Shown: positions 26,427 to 35,005 of the stretch, piece by piece | Layout: each line of letters opens with the position of its first letter | Position numbering within the stretch: position 1 is the first letter of the stretch | Origin: Pseudomonas sp. 6D_7.1_Bac1 | Lineage (GTDB): Bacteria; Pseudomonadota; Gammaproteobacteria; Pseudomonadales; Pseudomonadaceae | Direction of reading: 5' to 3' | DNA length: 64,000 bases | Assembly (NCBI RefSeq): GCF_025465945.1 | Contig: NZ_JANLNW010000080.1 | Span: forward strand, 186,001-250,000 | Made by a program: the position numbers and the translations under genes | Notes under the pieces: generated by a model | The model's input: the letters and a program-made list of their open reading frames with translations, nothing else | Told to the model about the DNA's origin: nothing | Database searches by the model: none

Positions 26427-26458
26427 AAAACCCGGCGCAACCAAAGTCGCGCCGGGTG
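26425..26458 (-). terminator. Terminator of the dhcA-dhcB-atoB operon
   Basis: Read on the minus strand: CCCGGCGC stem, about ten-base loop, GCGCCGGG, then TTTTTT. It ends within the stop codon of the convergent LysR gene. Confidence 0.88.
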
Positions 26459-26519
26459 TGTTGCCAGTCAGCGAGCGGATATCGTGGGTCCGCACGCTGA
26501 CTGTAGAACGCGTGCGGGC

Positions 26520-27701
26520 TTAGGCTCGTTCGATCGCCAATGCGACGCCCTGACCGCCACCGATGCACAGGGTGGCGAGGCCTTTCTTGGCGTCACGCTT
26601 GATCATCTCGTGCAGCAGCGACACCAGCACCCGGCAACCCGACGCACCAATCGGGTGACCCAACGCAATCGCGCCACCGTTGACGTTGACCTTGCTTGTA
26701 TCCCATTCCAGCTCTTTGCCGACTGCCAGTGACTGTGCGGCGAAGGCTTCGTTGGCTTCGATCAAATCCAGCTGATCCAGCGTCCAGCCGGCCTTGTCGA
26801 GGCAGCGGCGGGTCGCCGATACCGGGGCAATGCCCATGATCGCCGGGTCAACGCCAGCATTGGCGTAGGCCGCGATCTTCGCCAGCACTGGCAGGCCCAG
26901 TTGTTTGGCTTTCTCAGCACTCATCAGCAACACCGCAGCGGCACCGTCGTTGAGTGACGAGGCGTTGCCTGCAGTGACGCTGCCATCTTTCTTGAACGCC
27001 GGTTTGAGCTTGGCCAGGGACGCAGCGGTGGTCTCGGCGCGGGGTTGTTCATCCACCGCGAAGGACAGCGGATCGCCTTTGCGTTGTGGGATCAGGATCG
27101 GCGTGATCTCGTCGACAAAACGTCCGGCTGCGATAGCCTCGGTGGCTTTTTGCTGCGAAGCGGCGGCGAAAGCGTCCTGTTCCTCACGGGTCAGGTGGTA
27201 CTTGTCCACCAGGTTCTCGGCGGTAATGCCCATGTGGTAGTCGTTGAACGCGTCCCACAGGCCATCGCTGATCATGCTGTCGACCATTTTCGCGTGGCCC
27301 ATGCGCAGACCGGTACGAGCGGCCGGCAACACATACGGCGCCAGGCTCATGTTTTCCATGCCGCCGGCGATGATCACCTCGGCATCGCCGCAACGGATCG
27401 CCTGGGCGCCCAGATGCAAGGCCTTGAGGCCGGAGCCGCAGACCTTGTTCAGGGTCAGCGCGGGTACGGCATGGGGCAGCCCGGCGAGGATCGACGCCTG
27501 ACGCGCCGGGTTCTGGCCCGAGCCTGCGGTCAGTACCTGGCCGAGGATCACTTCGTCCACTTGATCCGCCGCCAGACCGGTTTGCGCCAGCAATTGGCGA
27601 ATCACGGCTGCACCGAGTTCCGGTGCCGGGATGCTCGCCAGTGAACCCTGAAAACTGCCGATGGCGGTACGGGTAGCCGCGACAATCACAACTTCTTGCA
27701 T
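26520..27701 (-). CDS. atoB: Acetyl-CoA C-acetyltransferase (thiolase)
   Basis: 393-residue biosynthetic/degradative thiolase cleaving acetoacetyl-CoA to two acetyl-CoA. The acyl-accepting Cys is in LNKVCGSGLKAL (about residue 88), the catalytic His in ALGHPIGASG, and the second Cys in TLCIGGGQGVAL. GAGGAGAAATTCG precedes the ATG at 27701. Last gene of an operon with two CoA-transferase subunits, so it finishes breakdown of the ketoacid product to acetyl-CoA. Confidence 0.95.
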   Translation of the reverse strand: MQEVVIVAATRTAIGSFQGSLASIPAPELGAAVIRQLLAQTGLAADQVDEVILGQVLTAGSGQNPARQASILAGLPHAVPALTLNKVCGSGLKALHLGAQAIRCGDAEVIIAGGMENMSLAPYVLPAARTGLRMGHAKMVDSMISDGLWDAFNDYHMGITAENLVDKYHLTREEQDAFAAASQQKATEAIAAGRFVDEITPILIPQRKGDPLSFAVDEQPRAETTAASLAKLKPAFKKDGSVTAGNASSLNDGAAAVLLMSAEKAKQLGLPVLAKIAAYANAGVDPAIMGIAPVSATRRCLDKAGWTLDQLDLIEANEAFAAQSLAVGKELEWDTSKVNVNGGAIALGHPIGASGCRVLVSLLHEMIKRDAKKGLATLCIGGGQGVALAIERA

Positions 27702-27724
27702 CGAATTTCTCCTCACGGTGCGGT

Positions 27725-28384
27725 TCAGGCGAACTGCATTTCCGGAACGTGGTCGGGAACGATCAGTTTACCAGCGGTCTTGCTGACGATTTCCTCGACG
27801 CTCACACCGGGCGCACGTTCCTTGAGAATGAATGCGCCGTTCTCGATTTCCAGGTACGCGAGATCGGTCAACACGCGCTTGATGCAGTTGGCGCCCGTCA
27901 GCGGCAGGCTGCAACGTGGCAGCAGCTTGGACTCGCCGTCCTTGGAGGCGTGGGTCATGGTAACGATGATGTTGTCGGCACCGGCCACCAGGTCCATCGC
28001 GCCACCCATGCCCTTGACCAGTTTGCCGGGGATCATCCAGGAGGCGATGTTGCCCTGTACGTCGACTTCAAAGGCGCCGAGTACGGTGAGGTCGATGTGG
28101 CCACCGCGGATCATCGCGAAGGATTCGGCGGAGGAGAAAATCGAGGCACCAATGCGCGCGGTGACGGTCTGTTTGCCGGCGTTGATCATGTCGGCGTCGA
28201 CTTCATCGTCGGTCGGAAAGGCACCCATGCCGAGCAGGCCGTTTTCCGATTGCAGCATGACTTCCATGCCTTCGGGGATGTAGTTGGCGACCAGGGTCGG
28301 AATGCCGATGCCGAGGTTCACGTAATAGCCGTCTTTCATTTCACGGGCGACGCGCTGAGCCATTTGTTCGCGGGTAAGAGCCAT
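27725..28384 (-). CDS. dhcB: 3-ketoacid (dehydrocarnitine-type) CoA-transferase subunit B
   Basis: 219-residue family I CoA-transferase beta subunit (AtoA/ScoB/DhcB). The catalytic glutamate lies in LQSENGLLG, and GKLVKGMGGAMDLVAGA is the other signature. With subunit A it transfers CoA to a 3-ketoacid. The order LysR, A, B, thiolase matches the dhcR-dhcA-dhcB-atoB block of P. aeruginosa, required for growth on carnitine via dehydrocarnitine; the symbol rests on that synteny. GGAGAATAACA precedes the ATG. Confidence 0.9.
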   Translation of the reverse strand: MALTREQMAQRVAREMKDGYYVNLGIGIPTLVANYIPEGMEVMLQSENGLLGMGAFPTDDEVDADMINAGKQTVTARIGASIFSSAESFAMIRGGHIDLTVLGAFEVDVQGNIASWMIPGKLVKGMGGAMDLVAGADNIIVTMTHASKDGESKLLPRCSLPLTGANCIKRVLTDLAYLEIENGAFILKERAPGVSVEEIVSKTAGKLIVPDHVPEMQFA

Positions 28385-28415
28385 TGTTATTCTCCGTTGA
28401 GCTGGGGGCAGGGGA

Positions 28416-29114
28416 TCACTTGCGCACGGTGCGTTGTTCGATGCGTTTTTCGAACGTGCCGCAGATGACTCGGTCGACGTAGATGCCGGGGGTATGGATC
28501 TGCGAAGGGTCCAGCTCGCCGGGTTCGACGATCTCTTCGACTTCGACCACGGTGATCTTGCCGGCGGTGGCCGCCAGCGGGTTGAAGTTCTGTGCGGTGT
28601 GGCGGTAGATCACGTTGCCGAAATGGTCGGCTTTCCAGCCTTTGACGATGGCGAAGTCGCCGGTGATGGATTCTTCCATCAGGTACGGACGGCCCTTGAA
28701 CTCGCGGATTTCCTTGCCCTCGGCCACCGGAGTACCGACGCCGGTGGCGGTGAAGAACGCCGGAATGCCAGCGCCGCCAGCGCGCATTTTTTCTGCCAGG
28801 GTGCCTTGCGGGGTCAGGACGACTTCAATCTCGCCGCTCAGCAGTTGCTTCTCGAACAGCGCATTTTCACCGACATAGGAGGCCACGACTTTACGGATCT
28901 GCCGATCTTCCAGCAGTACCCCCAGGCCAAAACCGTCGACGCCGCAGTTGTTGGACACCACGGTCAGATCGCGGGTGCCTTTGCGCTTGATCTCGGCGAT
29001 CAGGTTTTCCGGAATGCCGCACAGACCGAAACCACCGGAGATCACCGTCATGCCGTCTTCCAGACCGGCCAATGCTTCCTCGTAGGAAGCCACGCGCTTA
29101 TCGAAACCTGCCAT
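28416..29114 (-). CDS. dhcA: 3-ketoacid (dehydrocarnitine-type) CoA-transferase subunit A
   Basis: 232-residue alpha subunit of a family I CoA-transferase (AtoD/ScoA/DhcA). The glycine-rich CoA-binding motif is ISGGFGLCGIPENLI (about residues 26-40). First gene of the operon, 31 bases before subunit B. AGAGG sits five bases before the ATG at 29114. The alternative role, succinyl-CoA:acetoacetate transferase, cannot be excluded from sequence alone. Confidence 0.9.
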   Translation of the reverse strand: MAGFDKRVASYEEALAGLEDGMTVISGGFGLCGIPENLIAEIKRKGTRDLTVVSNNCGVDGFGLGVLLEDRQIRKVVASYVGENALFEKQLLSGEIEVVLTPQGTLAEKMRAGGAGIPAFFTATGVGTPVAEGKEIREFKGRPYLMEESITGDFAIVKGWKADHFGNVIYRHTAQNFNPLAATAGKITVVEVEEIVEPGELDPSQIHTPGIYVDRVICGTFEKRIEQRTVRK

Positions 29115-29262
29115 AGACACCTCTTTTATTCTTGGTGGGCGGCTGGCTAGCCGTATGGAGTGGAGTGTTGCTCTACCAGATTAATTTGATAAGTTGATTT
29201 TTAAGGTTGATTGATAGATAAAACTCAGCAATAGGCTGTAAGCAGTGCATTGAGGAACGGTG

Positions 29263-30144
29263 ATGACAGTCAAGCAGATCAGGGCGTTTTTGGCAGTAGC
29301 GCAGAGTTTGAGTTTTGCGGTGGCCTGTGAGCGGTTGCATTTGTCACAGTCGGCGTTGAGTCTGACCATCAAGGCATTGGAAGACGGGCTGGGCGGGCGG
29401 CTGTTCAGCCGGACCACACGTAACGTCGCGTTGACCCCGGAAGGTGAGTCGTTGCTGCCGCTGGCCCGGCGATTGATTGCTGACTGGGACAACACCGAAG
29501 ATGAAATGCGCCAGCGATTCACTCTCCAGCGCGGTCGGGTGACGCTGGCGGCGATGCCGTCGTTTGCCGGCAATTTGCTGCCGCCGATACTCAAGACCTT
29601 TCGCGCGCGTTACCCCAAGGTCAACGTCACGGTGAACGACGTGATCAACGAACAGGTGCTGGAAATGGTCCGTGACCGTCAGGTGGAACTCGGCGTGGCT
29701 TTCGAGCCGATGCAGAGTTCGTCGCTTGCGTTCACCCCGTTGTACATCGACCGTTTCGTCGCTGTCGTGCCCAGTGATTCGCCACTGGCCGAGCGCGTCG
29801 AGATCGACTGGCAAACCCTGTTGGAGCAGCCGTTCATCACCTTGCAACGGCCGTCGACGGTGCGGGTGATGCTCGAAGAACACTTGCAGGCGCGGCAGAT
29901 GAAGCTGCCGGTTGAGTTTGAAAGTCATCAGTTGGCAACCGTCGGGCGCATGGTCGCCAGCGGACTGGGGGTGAGCGCGGTGCCGGCACTGTGTGCCGAG
30001 CAAATGCGCGAACTAGGCGCTTGCTGCATCACCCTGAGAGATCCGGTGATCGAACGCGCCATCGGCGTATTGACCAAACCCGGTCACGAACTCTCGGCGG
30101 CGGCGCAGGCGTTGTTCGACATTCTTAAAGGCGAAGTCCGTTAA
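29263..30144 (+). CDS. dhcR: LysR family regulator of the ketoacid operon
   Basis: 293-residue LysR protein with its helix-turn-helix at residues about 4-60 (LSFAVACERLHLSQSALSLT) and an effector domain starting at GRVTLAAMPSFAG. It is divergent from dhcA with about 148 bases between the starts, the classical LysR-target geometry, and corresponds in position to dhcR of P. aeruginosa. GAGG lies seven bases before the ATG at 29263; a GTG one codon upstream is less likely. Confidence 0.88.
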   Translation: MTVKQIRAFLAVAQSLSFAVACERLHLSQSALSLTIKALEDGLGGRLFSRTTRNVALTPEGESLLPLARRLIADWDNTEDEMRQRFTLQRGRVTLAAMPSFAGNLLPPILKTFRARYPKVNVTVNDVINEQVLEMVRDRQVELGVAFEPMQSSSLAFTPLYIDRFVAVVPSDSPLAERVEIDWQTLLEQPFITLQRPSTVRVMLEEHLQARQMKLPVEFESHQLATVGRMVASGLGVSAVPALCAEQMRELGACCITLRDPVIERAIGVLTKPGHELSAAAQALFDILKGEVR

Positions 30145-30212
30145 CCTGAAGCTGGCTTGCGAAGACGGCCCGACAGCCGACCAATCTCCCGCAGATGTAC
30201 CTCAATCAAAAC

Positions 30213-30240
30213 TGTGGGAGCGAGCCTGCTCGCGATGACG
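30213..30240. repeat. Single REP-like sequence
   Basis: TGTGGGAGCGAGCCTGCTCG followed by CGATGACG matches the core of pseudomonad REP sequences. It is an isolated copy, with no inverted partner within 150 bases. Confidence 0.75.
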
Positions 30241-30346
30241 GTAGGTCAGGCGGTGAAGTTTCAGGGCAAACTCGTCGGAGATTTCCCGCATGTTGTAGCG
30301 GTGTGCATGAACTGGTGCGTGATGGGCTTCATCGATAGTCTTTTGG

Positions 30347-30500
30347 CTGTCACTGCAAATTCAGTGACAGGGTGTAGGAACCCTCAGAAGATCATTCGCG
30401 GCGGCTGTGCGCGGGACCCGTTTCTACGTGGCTGAGATCTCTGGGTGCTCGGTTTCCTACTCCCGCGTACGGCTGCCACCCAAGCCCGTAGGAAAGGCCG
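30347..30500. other. Structured non-coding region of unknown role
   Basis: Within the gene-free stretch 30145-30548. It starts with a perfect nine-base hairpin (CTGTCACTG / CAGTGACAG, six-base loop, 30347-30370), followed by TGTAGGAACC and, about 90 bases on, its inverted near-copy GGTTTCCTAC, then GTAGGAAAGG. No open frame is convincing. It could be a small RNA, a repeat remnant or a mobile-element scar. Confidence 0.4.
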
Positions 30501-30548
30501 TTGGCAGCTCTTATTCATACCCAAGAGTTCTCAAAATGGTTTGGCAAA

Positions 30549-31583
30549 TTATGCGGCAACCGCCTGCTGCTGGTGCTTGAGCAACGGTACGGCGCGCACC
30601 GAATCACCCGGTTGCAGTTGCAGGCGCTTGGCGGTCATCCGATCGACCAGCAGACTGTTGCCGACCCGGCGGGCGCGGGCGGTGGTGATGCGGCAGTTTC
30701 CCAGGCGTCGGTTGTGAATCAGCCAGATCGGTGCGTTGTCGTCTGGCGTACCGACCGCCAGGTCCAGCGACTGGCTGTCGCGCACGGCCCGGATCTTCGA
30801 GACCTGGGCTTCGATCACCGGTCCGCCGTCGAAAATGTCGATGTAACCCTTGTGGGAAAAACCTTCGGCGCAAAGGATTCTGCGCGCCGGTTCGGCGTTC
30901 TGGTGGGCCTTGCCGATCACTGCCTGGGCTTGCTCGGTGAGCAGGCAGGTGTACAGCGGCTGGCGTGGCATCAGCTCGGCGACGAACGACTTGTTGCCGA
31001 GCCCGGAGAGGTGATCGGCGTGGCTGAAATCCATTTTGAAAAAATGTCGACCGAGGCTGTCCCAGAACGGCGAGCACCCGTGCTCGTCGGCGCAGCCGCG
31101 AAGCTCGGCAATGAGTTTTTCGCCGAACAACTGCGGGAACTCGGCGACAAACAGTAATCGCGCAACCGACAGCAGCCGGCCGTTATGGCCCTGGCGCTGA
31201 TCCGGGCGCAGGAACAATGAGCAGATTTCCGATTGGCCGGTCATCTCGTTGTTGAGAAACAAGGTCGGGATCTGCCGCTGGATTCCCAGGTCCGCCGATG
31301 TATTGATCGTCAATCCGACGCGGTAGTTGTACCAGGGCTCACGCAGCCCGACGGCGCCTGCCAGGGCACTGACGCCGATCACTTGCTGATCGTCGTCTTC
31401 GAGCACGAACAGGTAGTCGGCGTCGGCCCGTTCAACCTGCTCGGCAAAGGTCCGTTGCGCCCAGCGCACGCGGTGGGTCAGACGCTCTTCGTTGGCCGGC
31501 AGCGTGGTAAACCCGGGGCCGGCGCGCTGTGCCAGCGCCAGCAACGCAGGCAGGTCGGTCATTTGCACCGGGCGCACGATCAT
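30549..31583 (-). CDS. Arginine N-succinyltransferase-like protein (beta, AruG type)
   Basis: 344-residue AstA family acyltransferase; the family moves a succinyl group from succinyl-CoA to the alpha-amino group of arginine or ornithine. The N-terminus MIVRPVQMTDLPALLALAQ and GLREPWYNYRVG are typical, as are FWDSLGRHFF and GYIDIFDGGPV. AGGAGCGCCCTC precedes the ATG. It follows the alpha-type paralogue by 25 bases. The aruC, aruD, aruB and aruE genes that normally accompany the pair are absent here, so this is either a relocated pair or one acting on another amine. Confidence 0.87.
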   Translation of the reverse strand: MIVRPVQMTDLPALLALAQRAGPGFTTLPANEERLTHRVRWAQRTFAEQVERADADYLFVLEDDDQQVIGVSALAGAVGLREPWYNYRVGLTINTSADLGIQRQIPTLFLNNEMTGQSEICSLFLRPDQRQGHNGRLLSVARLLFVAEFPQLFGEKLIAELRGCADEHGCSPFWDSLGRHFFKMDFSHADHLSGLGNKSFVAELMPRQPLYTCLLTEQAQAVIGKAHQNAEPARRILCAEGFSHKGYIDIFDGGPVIEAQVSKIRAVRDSQSLDLAVGTPDDNAPIWLIHNRRLGNCRITTARARRVGNSLLVDRMTAKRLQLQPGDSVRAVPLLKHQQQAVAA

Positions 31584-31608
31584 GAGGGCGCTCCTAGCAA
31601 GATCTGCT

Positions 31609-32625
31609 TCATAGCGCAATCAGCCGAACCCGGCTGCCCTCATCCAGTTGCAAGGCATCGAGCAAGGCGGCGTTGAGCATGACGGGCTCGTCCGCGCTCC
31701 AGTCCAGTTCGGCGACAATCGCCCGGTAGTTTTCCAGGGCGTCATTGCTCAGCAGGTACAGCGTTTTGCCTGCGCTTTGTGAGCTCAAGCGCACAACGGC
31801 AGTGCGGGTGCGGGCGATAGAGCGAATACTCGGGGTTCGCGCAAAAAGCGTTGGCCCGCCGTCGAAGAGGTCGATGTAGCTGTTGGTCTCGAAGCCTTCT
31901 CGTTCAAGGATATCGAAGGCTTCCTGACCATCGGGATGAATCCGGCCGATACACGCCTGAGCACTTTGCGACAGCATCGGCACGTAGATCGGGTAGTGCG
32001 GCATCAACTCGGCGAGAAAGCTCCGGTTCTGCACGCCGCAGAGGCGTTCGGCTTCGGCGTAGGGCAGGTCGAAAAAGTGCTTGCCCAGGGCGTCCCAGAA
32101 CGGTGATTCACCCGCTTCGCTGCTGTAGCCGACGATTTCGGTAATCACCGCGTCGGAAAAGCGTTGAGGGTGGGCGGCGATGAACATCAGCCGGGCCCGT
32201 GAAAGCAATTCCGAGGTCGGTGTGCGTTCAAGTTCGGTGTTGACGTGGAAACCGCGCAGCAAGGTGTGGGCACTGAGGTCCTGGCATAACGATAACGCCG
32301 GCACCCCGTGCTGGATGTTCAGCTCGCGGGACTCACTGGTGAACGGGCGGTTGCGCAGGCTGTAGAAGGGCTCGTTGAAGCCGGCGGTCGCGAGGATTTC
32401 CGAGCAGCCCAGCAACTGTTGGCTAGCAAGATCCTCCAGCACGAAGAAATAGTTCTGCGCACCATTGCTGTGCACCTCGCTGGCAAACGAAGCGCAGGAG
32501 CCGAGAATTTTCTGGCGCAGGCACTCGGTGTCGTCCGGCAACGAGGTAACGCCCACAAGGCTGTCGCGCGCAAGTTGCTGCAGCTGAGGCAGGTCGGATA
32601 ACTGAACTGGGCGTAAGGCCAGCAT
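31609..32625 (-). CDS. Arginine/ornithine succinyltransferase-like protein (alpha, AruF type)
   Basis: 338-residue AstA paralogue and probable partner of the following gene. It shares MLALRPVQLSDLPQLQQLAR, AGFNEPFYSLR, FWDALGKHFFDLP and SYIDLFDGGPT with it. It contains more Cys/Ala substitutions than the beta copy (e.g. GSCASFASEV). AGGAGTACATCC precedes the ATG. Together with the permease and amide-processing genes upstream on the same strand it suggests succinylation of an imported amino compound. Confidence 0.85.
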   Translation of the reverse strand: MLALRPVQLSDLPQLQQLARDSLVGVTSLPDDTECLRQKILGSCASFASEVHSNGAQNYFFVLEDLASQQLLGCSEILATAGFNEPFYSLRNRPFTSESRELNIQHGVPALSLCQDLSAHTLLRGFHVNTELERTPTSELLSRARLMFIAAHPQRFSDAVITEIVGYSSEAGESPFWDALGKHFFDLPYAEAERLCGVQNRSFLAELMPHYPIYVPMLSQSAQACIGRIHPDGQEAFDILEREGFETNSYIDLFDGGPTLFARTPSIRSIARTRTAVVRLSSQSAGKTLYLLSNDALENYRAIVAELDWSADEPVMLNAALLDALQLDEGSRVRLIAL

Positions 32626-32757
32626 GGATGTACTCCTGTATCAAAGGGCCTGATGCCGGGCACCGGGCTTGACTATCACTGTCGGTTTCCACGCGTTACA
32701 ACGGCGGTCGGCCAACCCCTGTCAGCGACCGCTCTCTTTTTCAAAAACAGTCCTGCG

Positions 32758-34107
32758 TCAGCTGTTCGAGGGATCCGGCAACACGGTGCTGGCGCCGATT
32801 CTGTTGAGGAAAAACAGGTAAACCAGACCCACCGCAATCCAGATACCGCCCAGCTTCTGCGCATCGACGCCCATGTTGTACAGGATGGCGCTGACGATGA
32901 TGAAACCGATCACCGGACAGATCAGGTGACGAACCATCTGGCCGGACTTTTGTCGACGCCAATAGTAGTTGATCACGGTTAAGTGCAGCAGCATGAAGCC
33001 GCTCAGGGCACCGAAGTTCACCAGTGAAGTCAGGGTGTCCACCGAGTTGATGAACAGGTAACAGATCAGCAGCGACAGCACTGCCACCAGGTAAATACTG
33101 ATGTGCGGGGTGTTGTGTTTGGGATGTACCTTGGCCAGCACCTTCGGCAGTTTGCCGTCCCGTGCCATGCCGAACAGCAGGCGCGACACGGCGGCTTGCG
33201 AGGTGATTGCTACCGCCACGCCCCAGGCCAGGGCAGTAGCGACACCGGTTACCGTCGCCAGCCAGCTGCCGGCGGCGATTTCGGCGATTTCATAGAACGC
33301 GGTATCGGCGGACTTGAAGCCCATGCCGGCGGCCAGGTCTGTAGCGATCCAGGTCTGGACGACGAAGATCACCCCCATCACCACCAGGGTGATCAGCGCA
33401 GCTTTGCCAACGCTGCGGCCCGGATCGCCCTTGATCTCTTCGGCCAGGGTCGAAATGGCATCGAAGCCCAGGAACGACAACACCGCAATCGACACCGCCT
33501 GCATCAGCAACGCGAAGTTGAAGTTCGCAGGGTTGTACAACGGCGCCAGGGTCAGCTGGCCATTACCGGCGCCACCGTGCAAGGCGGTCCAGGCGTAGAA
33601 CAGGAAGATCCCCAGCACCACCAGTTGTGCCAGCAGAAAGATAATGTTCATCCGCGCGGTAAAGGTGATTCCTCGCAGGTTGACGAAGGTCGCGCTGACC
33701 AGGAAGGCGAGGATGAACCCGACCTTGGGGATGTCCGGGTACAGGTGATTCAACGCCATCGCCGCATACACGTAGAGCAGCGGTGGGATCAGCAGGTAGT
33801 CGAGCAGCATCAGCCAGCCGGCGATGAAGCCGACATGTGGATTCAGCCCGCGTTGTGCGTAGGAGTAGACCGAGCCTGCGATAGGAAACGCGCGGGCCAT
33901 GCTGCCGTAACTCAATGCCGTGAACAGCATCGCCACCATGCCGATGATGTAGGCCAGCGGCACCATTCCCGGTGCTTCCTGGTTCACGTAGCCATAGACC
34001 CCGAACGGTGCGATGGGGATCATGAAAATCATCCCGTAAACCACCAGATCGGTCAGCGACAGGCTACGTTTCAACTCTTGCTTGTAGCCGAATTCTTCTA
34101 TTTCCAT
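32758..34107 (-). CDS. APC family amino acid/polyamine permease
   Basis: 449-residue transporter with twelve predicted membrane segments. The opening ELKRSLSLTDLVVYGMIFM and the stretch AFPIAGSVYSYAQRGLNP resemble the PuuP/YfnA side of the APC family (putrescine or amino-acid importers). The start at 34107 follows AAGGAGAACTG; codons upstream to 34131 have none. About 145 bases separate it from the upstream amidohydrolase gene and 132 from the downstream transferase gene, so internal promoters are possible. Confidence 0.9.
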   Translation of the reverse strand: MEIEEFGYKQELKRSLSLTDLVVYGMIFMIPIAPFGVYGYVNQEAPGMVPLAYIIGMVAMLFTALSYGSMARAFPIAGSVYSYAQRGLNPHVGFIAGWLMLLDYLLIPPLLYVYAAMALNHLYPDIPKVGFILAFLVSATFVNLRGITFTARMNIIFLLAQLVVLGIFLFYAWTALHGGAGNGQLTLAPLYNPANFNFALLMQAVSIAVLSFLGFDAISTLAEEIKGDPGRSVGKAALITLVVMGVIFVVQTWIATDLAAGMGFKSADTAFYEIAEIAAGSWLATVTGVATALAWGVAVAITSQAAVSRLLFGMARDGKLPKVLAKVHPKHNTPHISIYLVAVLSLLICYLFINSVDTLTSLVNFGALSGFMLLHLTVINYYWRRQKSGQMVRHLICPVIGFIIVSAILYNMGVDAQKLGGIWIAVGLVYLFFLNRIGASTVLPDPSNS

Positions 34108-34252
34108 GAAGCAGTTCTCCTTGTAAGCCACTATGGCAAAGTGTTTGAACCTGGCAGGTCAAAACACCCTACGGTGTTTGTTATCGTTGTTTTACCGGTA
34201 CCACTCTCTCAGCTTCTTTTCAGCGTGAAACGGTTCACTTGAAATCGCGGTT

Positions 34253-35005
34253 CTACAGCAGCGGCGCCAGATAATCGCTCCAGGTCTGGACCGCCAGCCG
34301 GTTACGCAACAGGTCGTTGCGCACTTCGATCAGCACCGAATCGAGACCACGGGCGTCGCCATGAACCGGCACCGTCATGTCTCCCGCTGGATTGATGGTG
34401 TACGGCTGATTGCCGGCGACTCGCAGTGGATGCCTGGCCAACCCGTCGATCAGTCGTTCTGCATAATTCTCGGCCCGCCCGTAGAGCACACCGACCTCTA
34501 GCGCTCGGGGCTGGCCGTAATAGACCGGCGTGAAACTGTGGATGCCCACCACTCGCACCCTGCGGCCCTCGGCCACGCGTGCATCGATCAGTTCGCCAAG
34601 ACGCGTGTGAAACGGCGTGAACAGGCATTGGCGCCGGTATTCACGGGTCGCCTCGTCGAGGTTCTGATTACCCGGAATCGGGTAGATCTCGCTCTTGACC
34701 GGGATGCTGTCCGGGGCCTGCAACGGCCGATTGAGGTCGATCAGCAGTCGTGAGTAGTTGGCCGTCAGCAGGGTCGCCCCAAGGGCTTTGGACAGGCTTT
34801 CGGCCAGCGCCAGGGCGCCGATGTCCCAGGCAATGTGCTCGTGCGCGGCCTCGCTGCTCAACCCCAGATCGTTCAAGGCCGTGGGGATGTAGCGGCTGGC
34901 GTGCTCACACACCAGAATAAGCGGGTGCCCGGACGCTTCCCGGCTCAGGCTGTAAGCCGGCTCGGTGTAGAGTCCGAATTCAGTGGTCTCAGTAGCGGCG
35001 CGCAT
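34253..35005 (-). CDS. N-formylglutamate amidohydrolase-like protein
   Basis: 250-residue hydrolase of the FGase family, zinc-type phosphorylase/hydrolase fold. The signature HPLILVCEHASRYIP near residue 29, ANYSRLLIDLNRP, and VVGIHSFTPVYYG are all present. The known reaction is hydrolysis of N-formyl-L-glutamate to glutamate and formate, the last step of one histidine pathway, but no hut genes are near. The ATG at 35005 overlaps the stop of the ligase gene by 17 bases, so the two are translationally coupled. Confidence 0.85.
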   Translation of the reverse strand: MRAATETTEFGLYTEPAYSLSREASGHPLILVCEHASRYIPTALNDLGLSSEAAHEHIAWDIGALALAESLSKALGATLLTANYSRLLIDLNRPLQAPDSIPVKSEIYPIPGNQNLDEATREYRRQCLFTPFHTRLGELIDARVAEGRRVRVVGIHSFTPVYYGQPRALEVGVLYGRAENYAERLIDGLARHPLRVAGNQPYTINPAGDMTVPVHGDARGLDSVLIEVRNDLLRNRLAVQTWSDYLAPLL

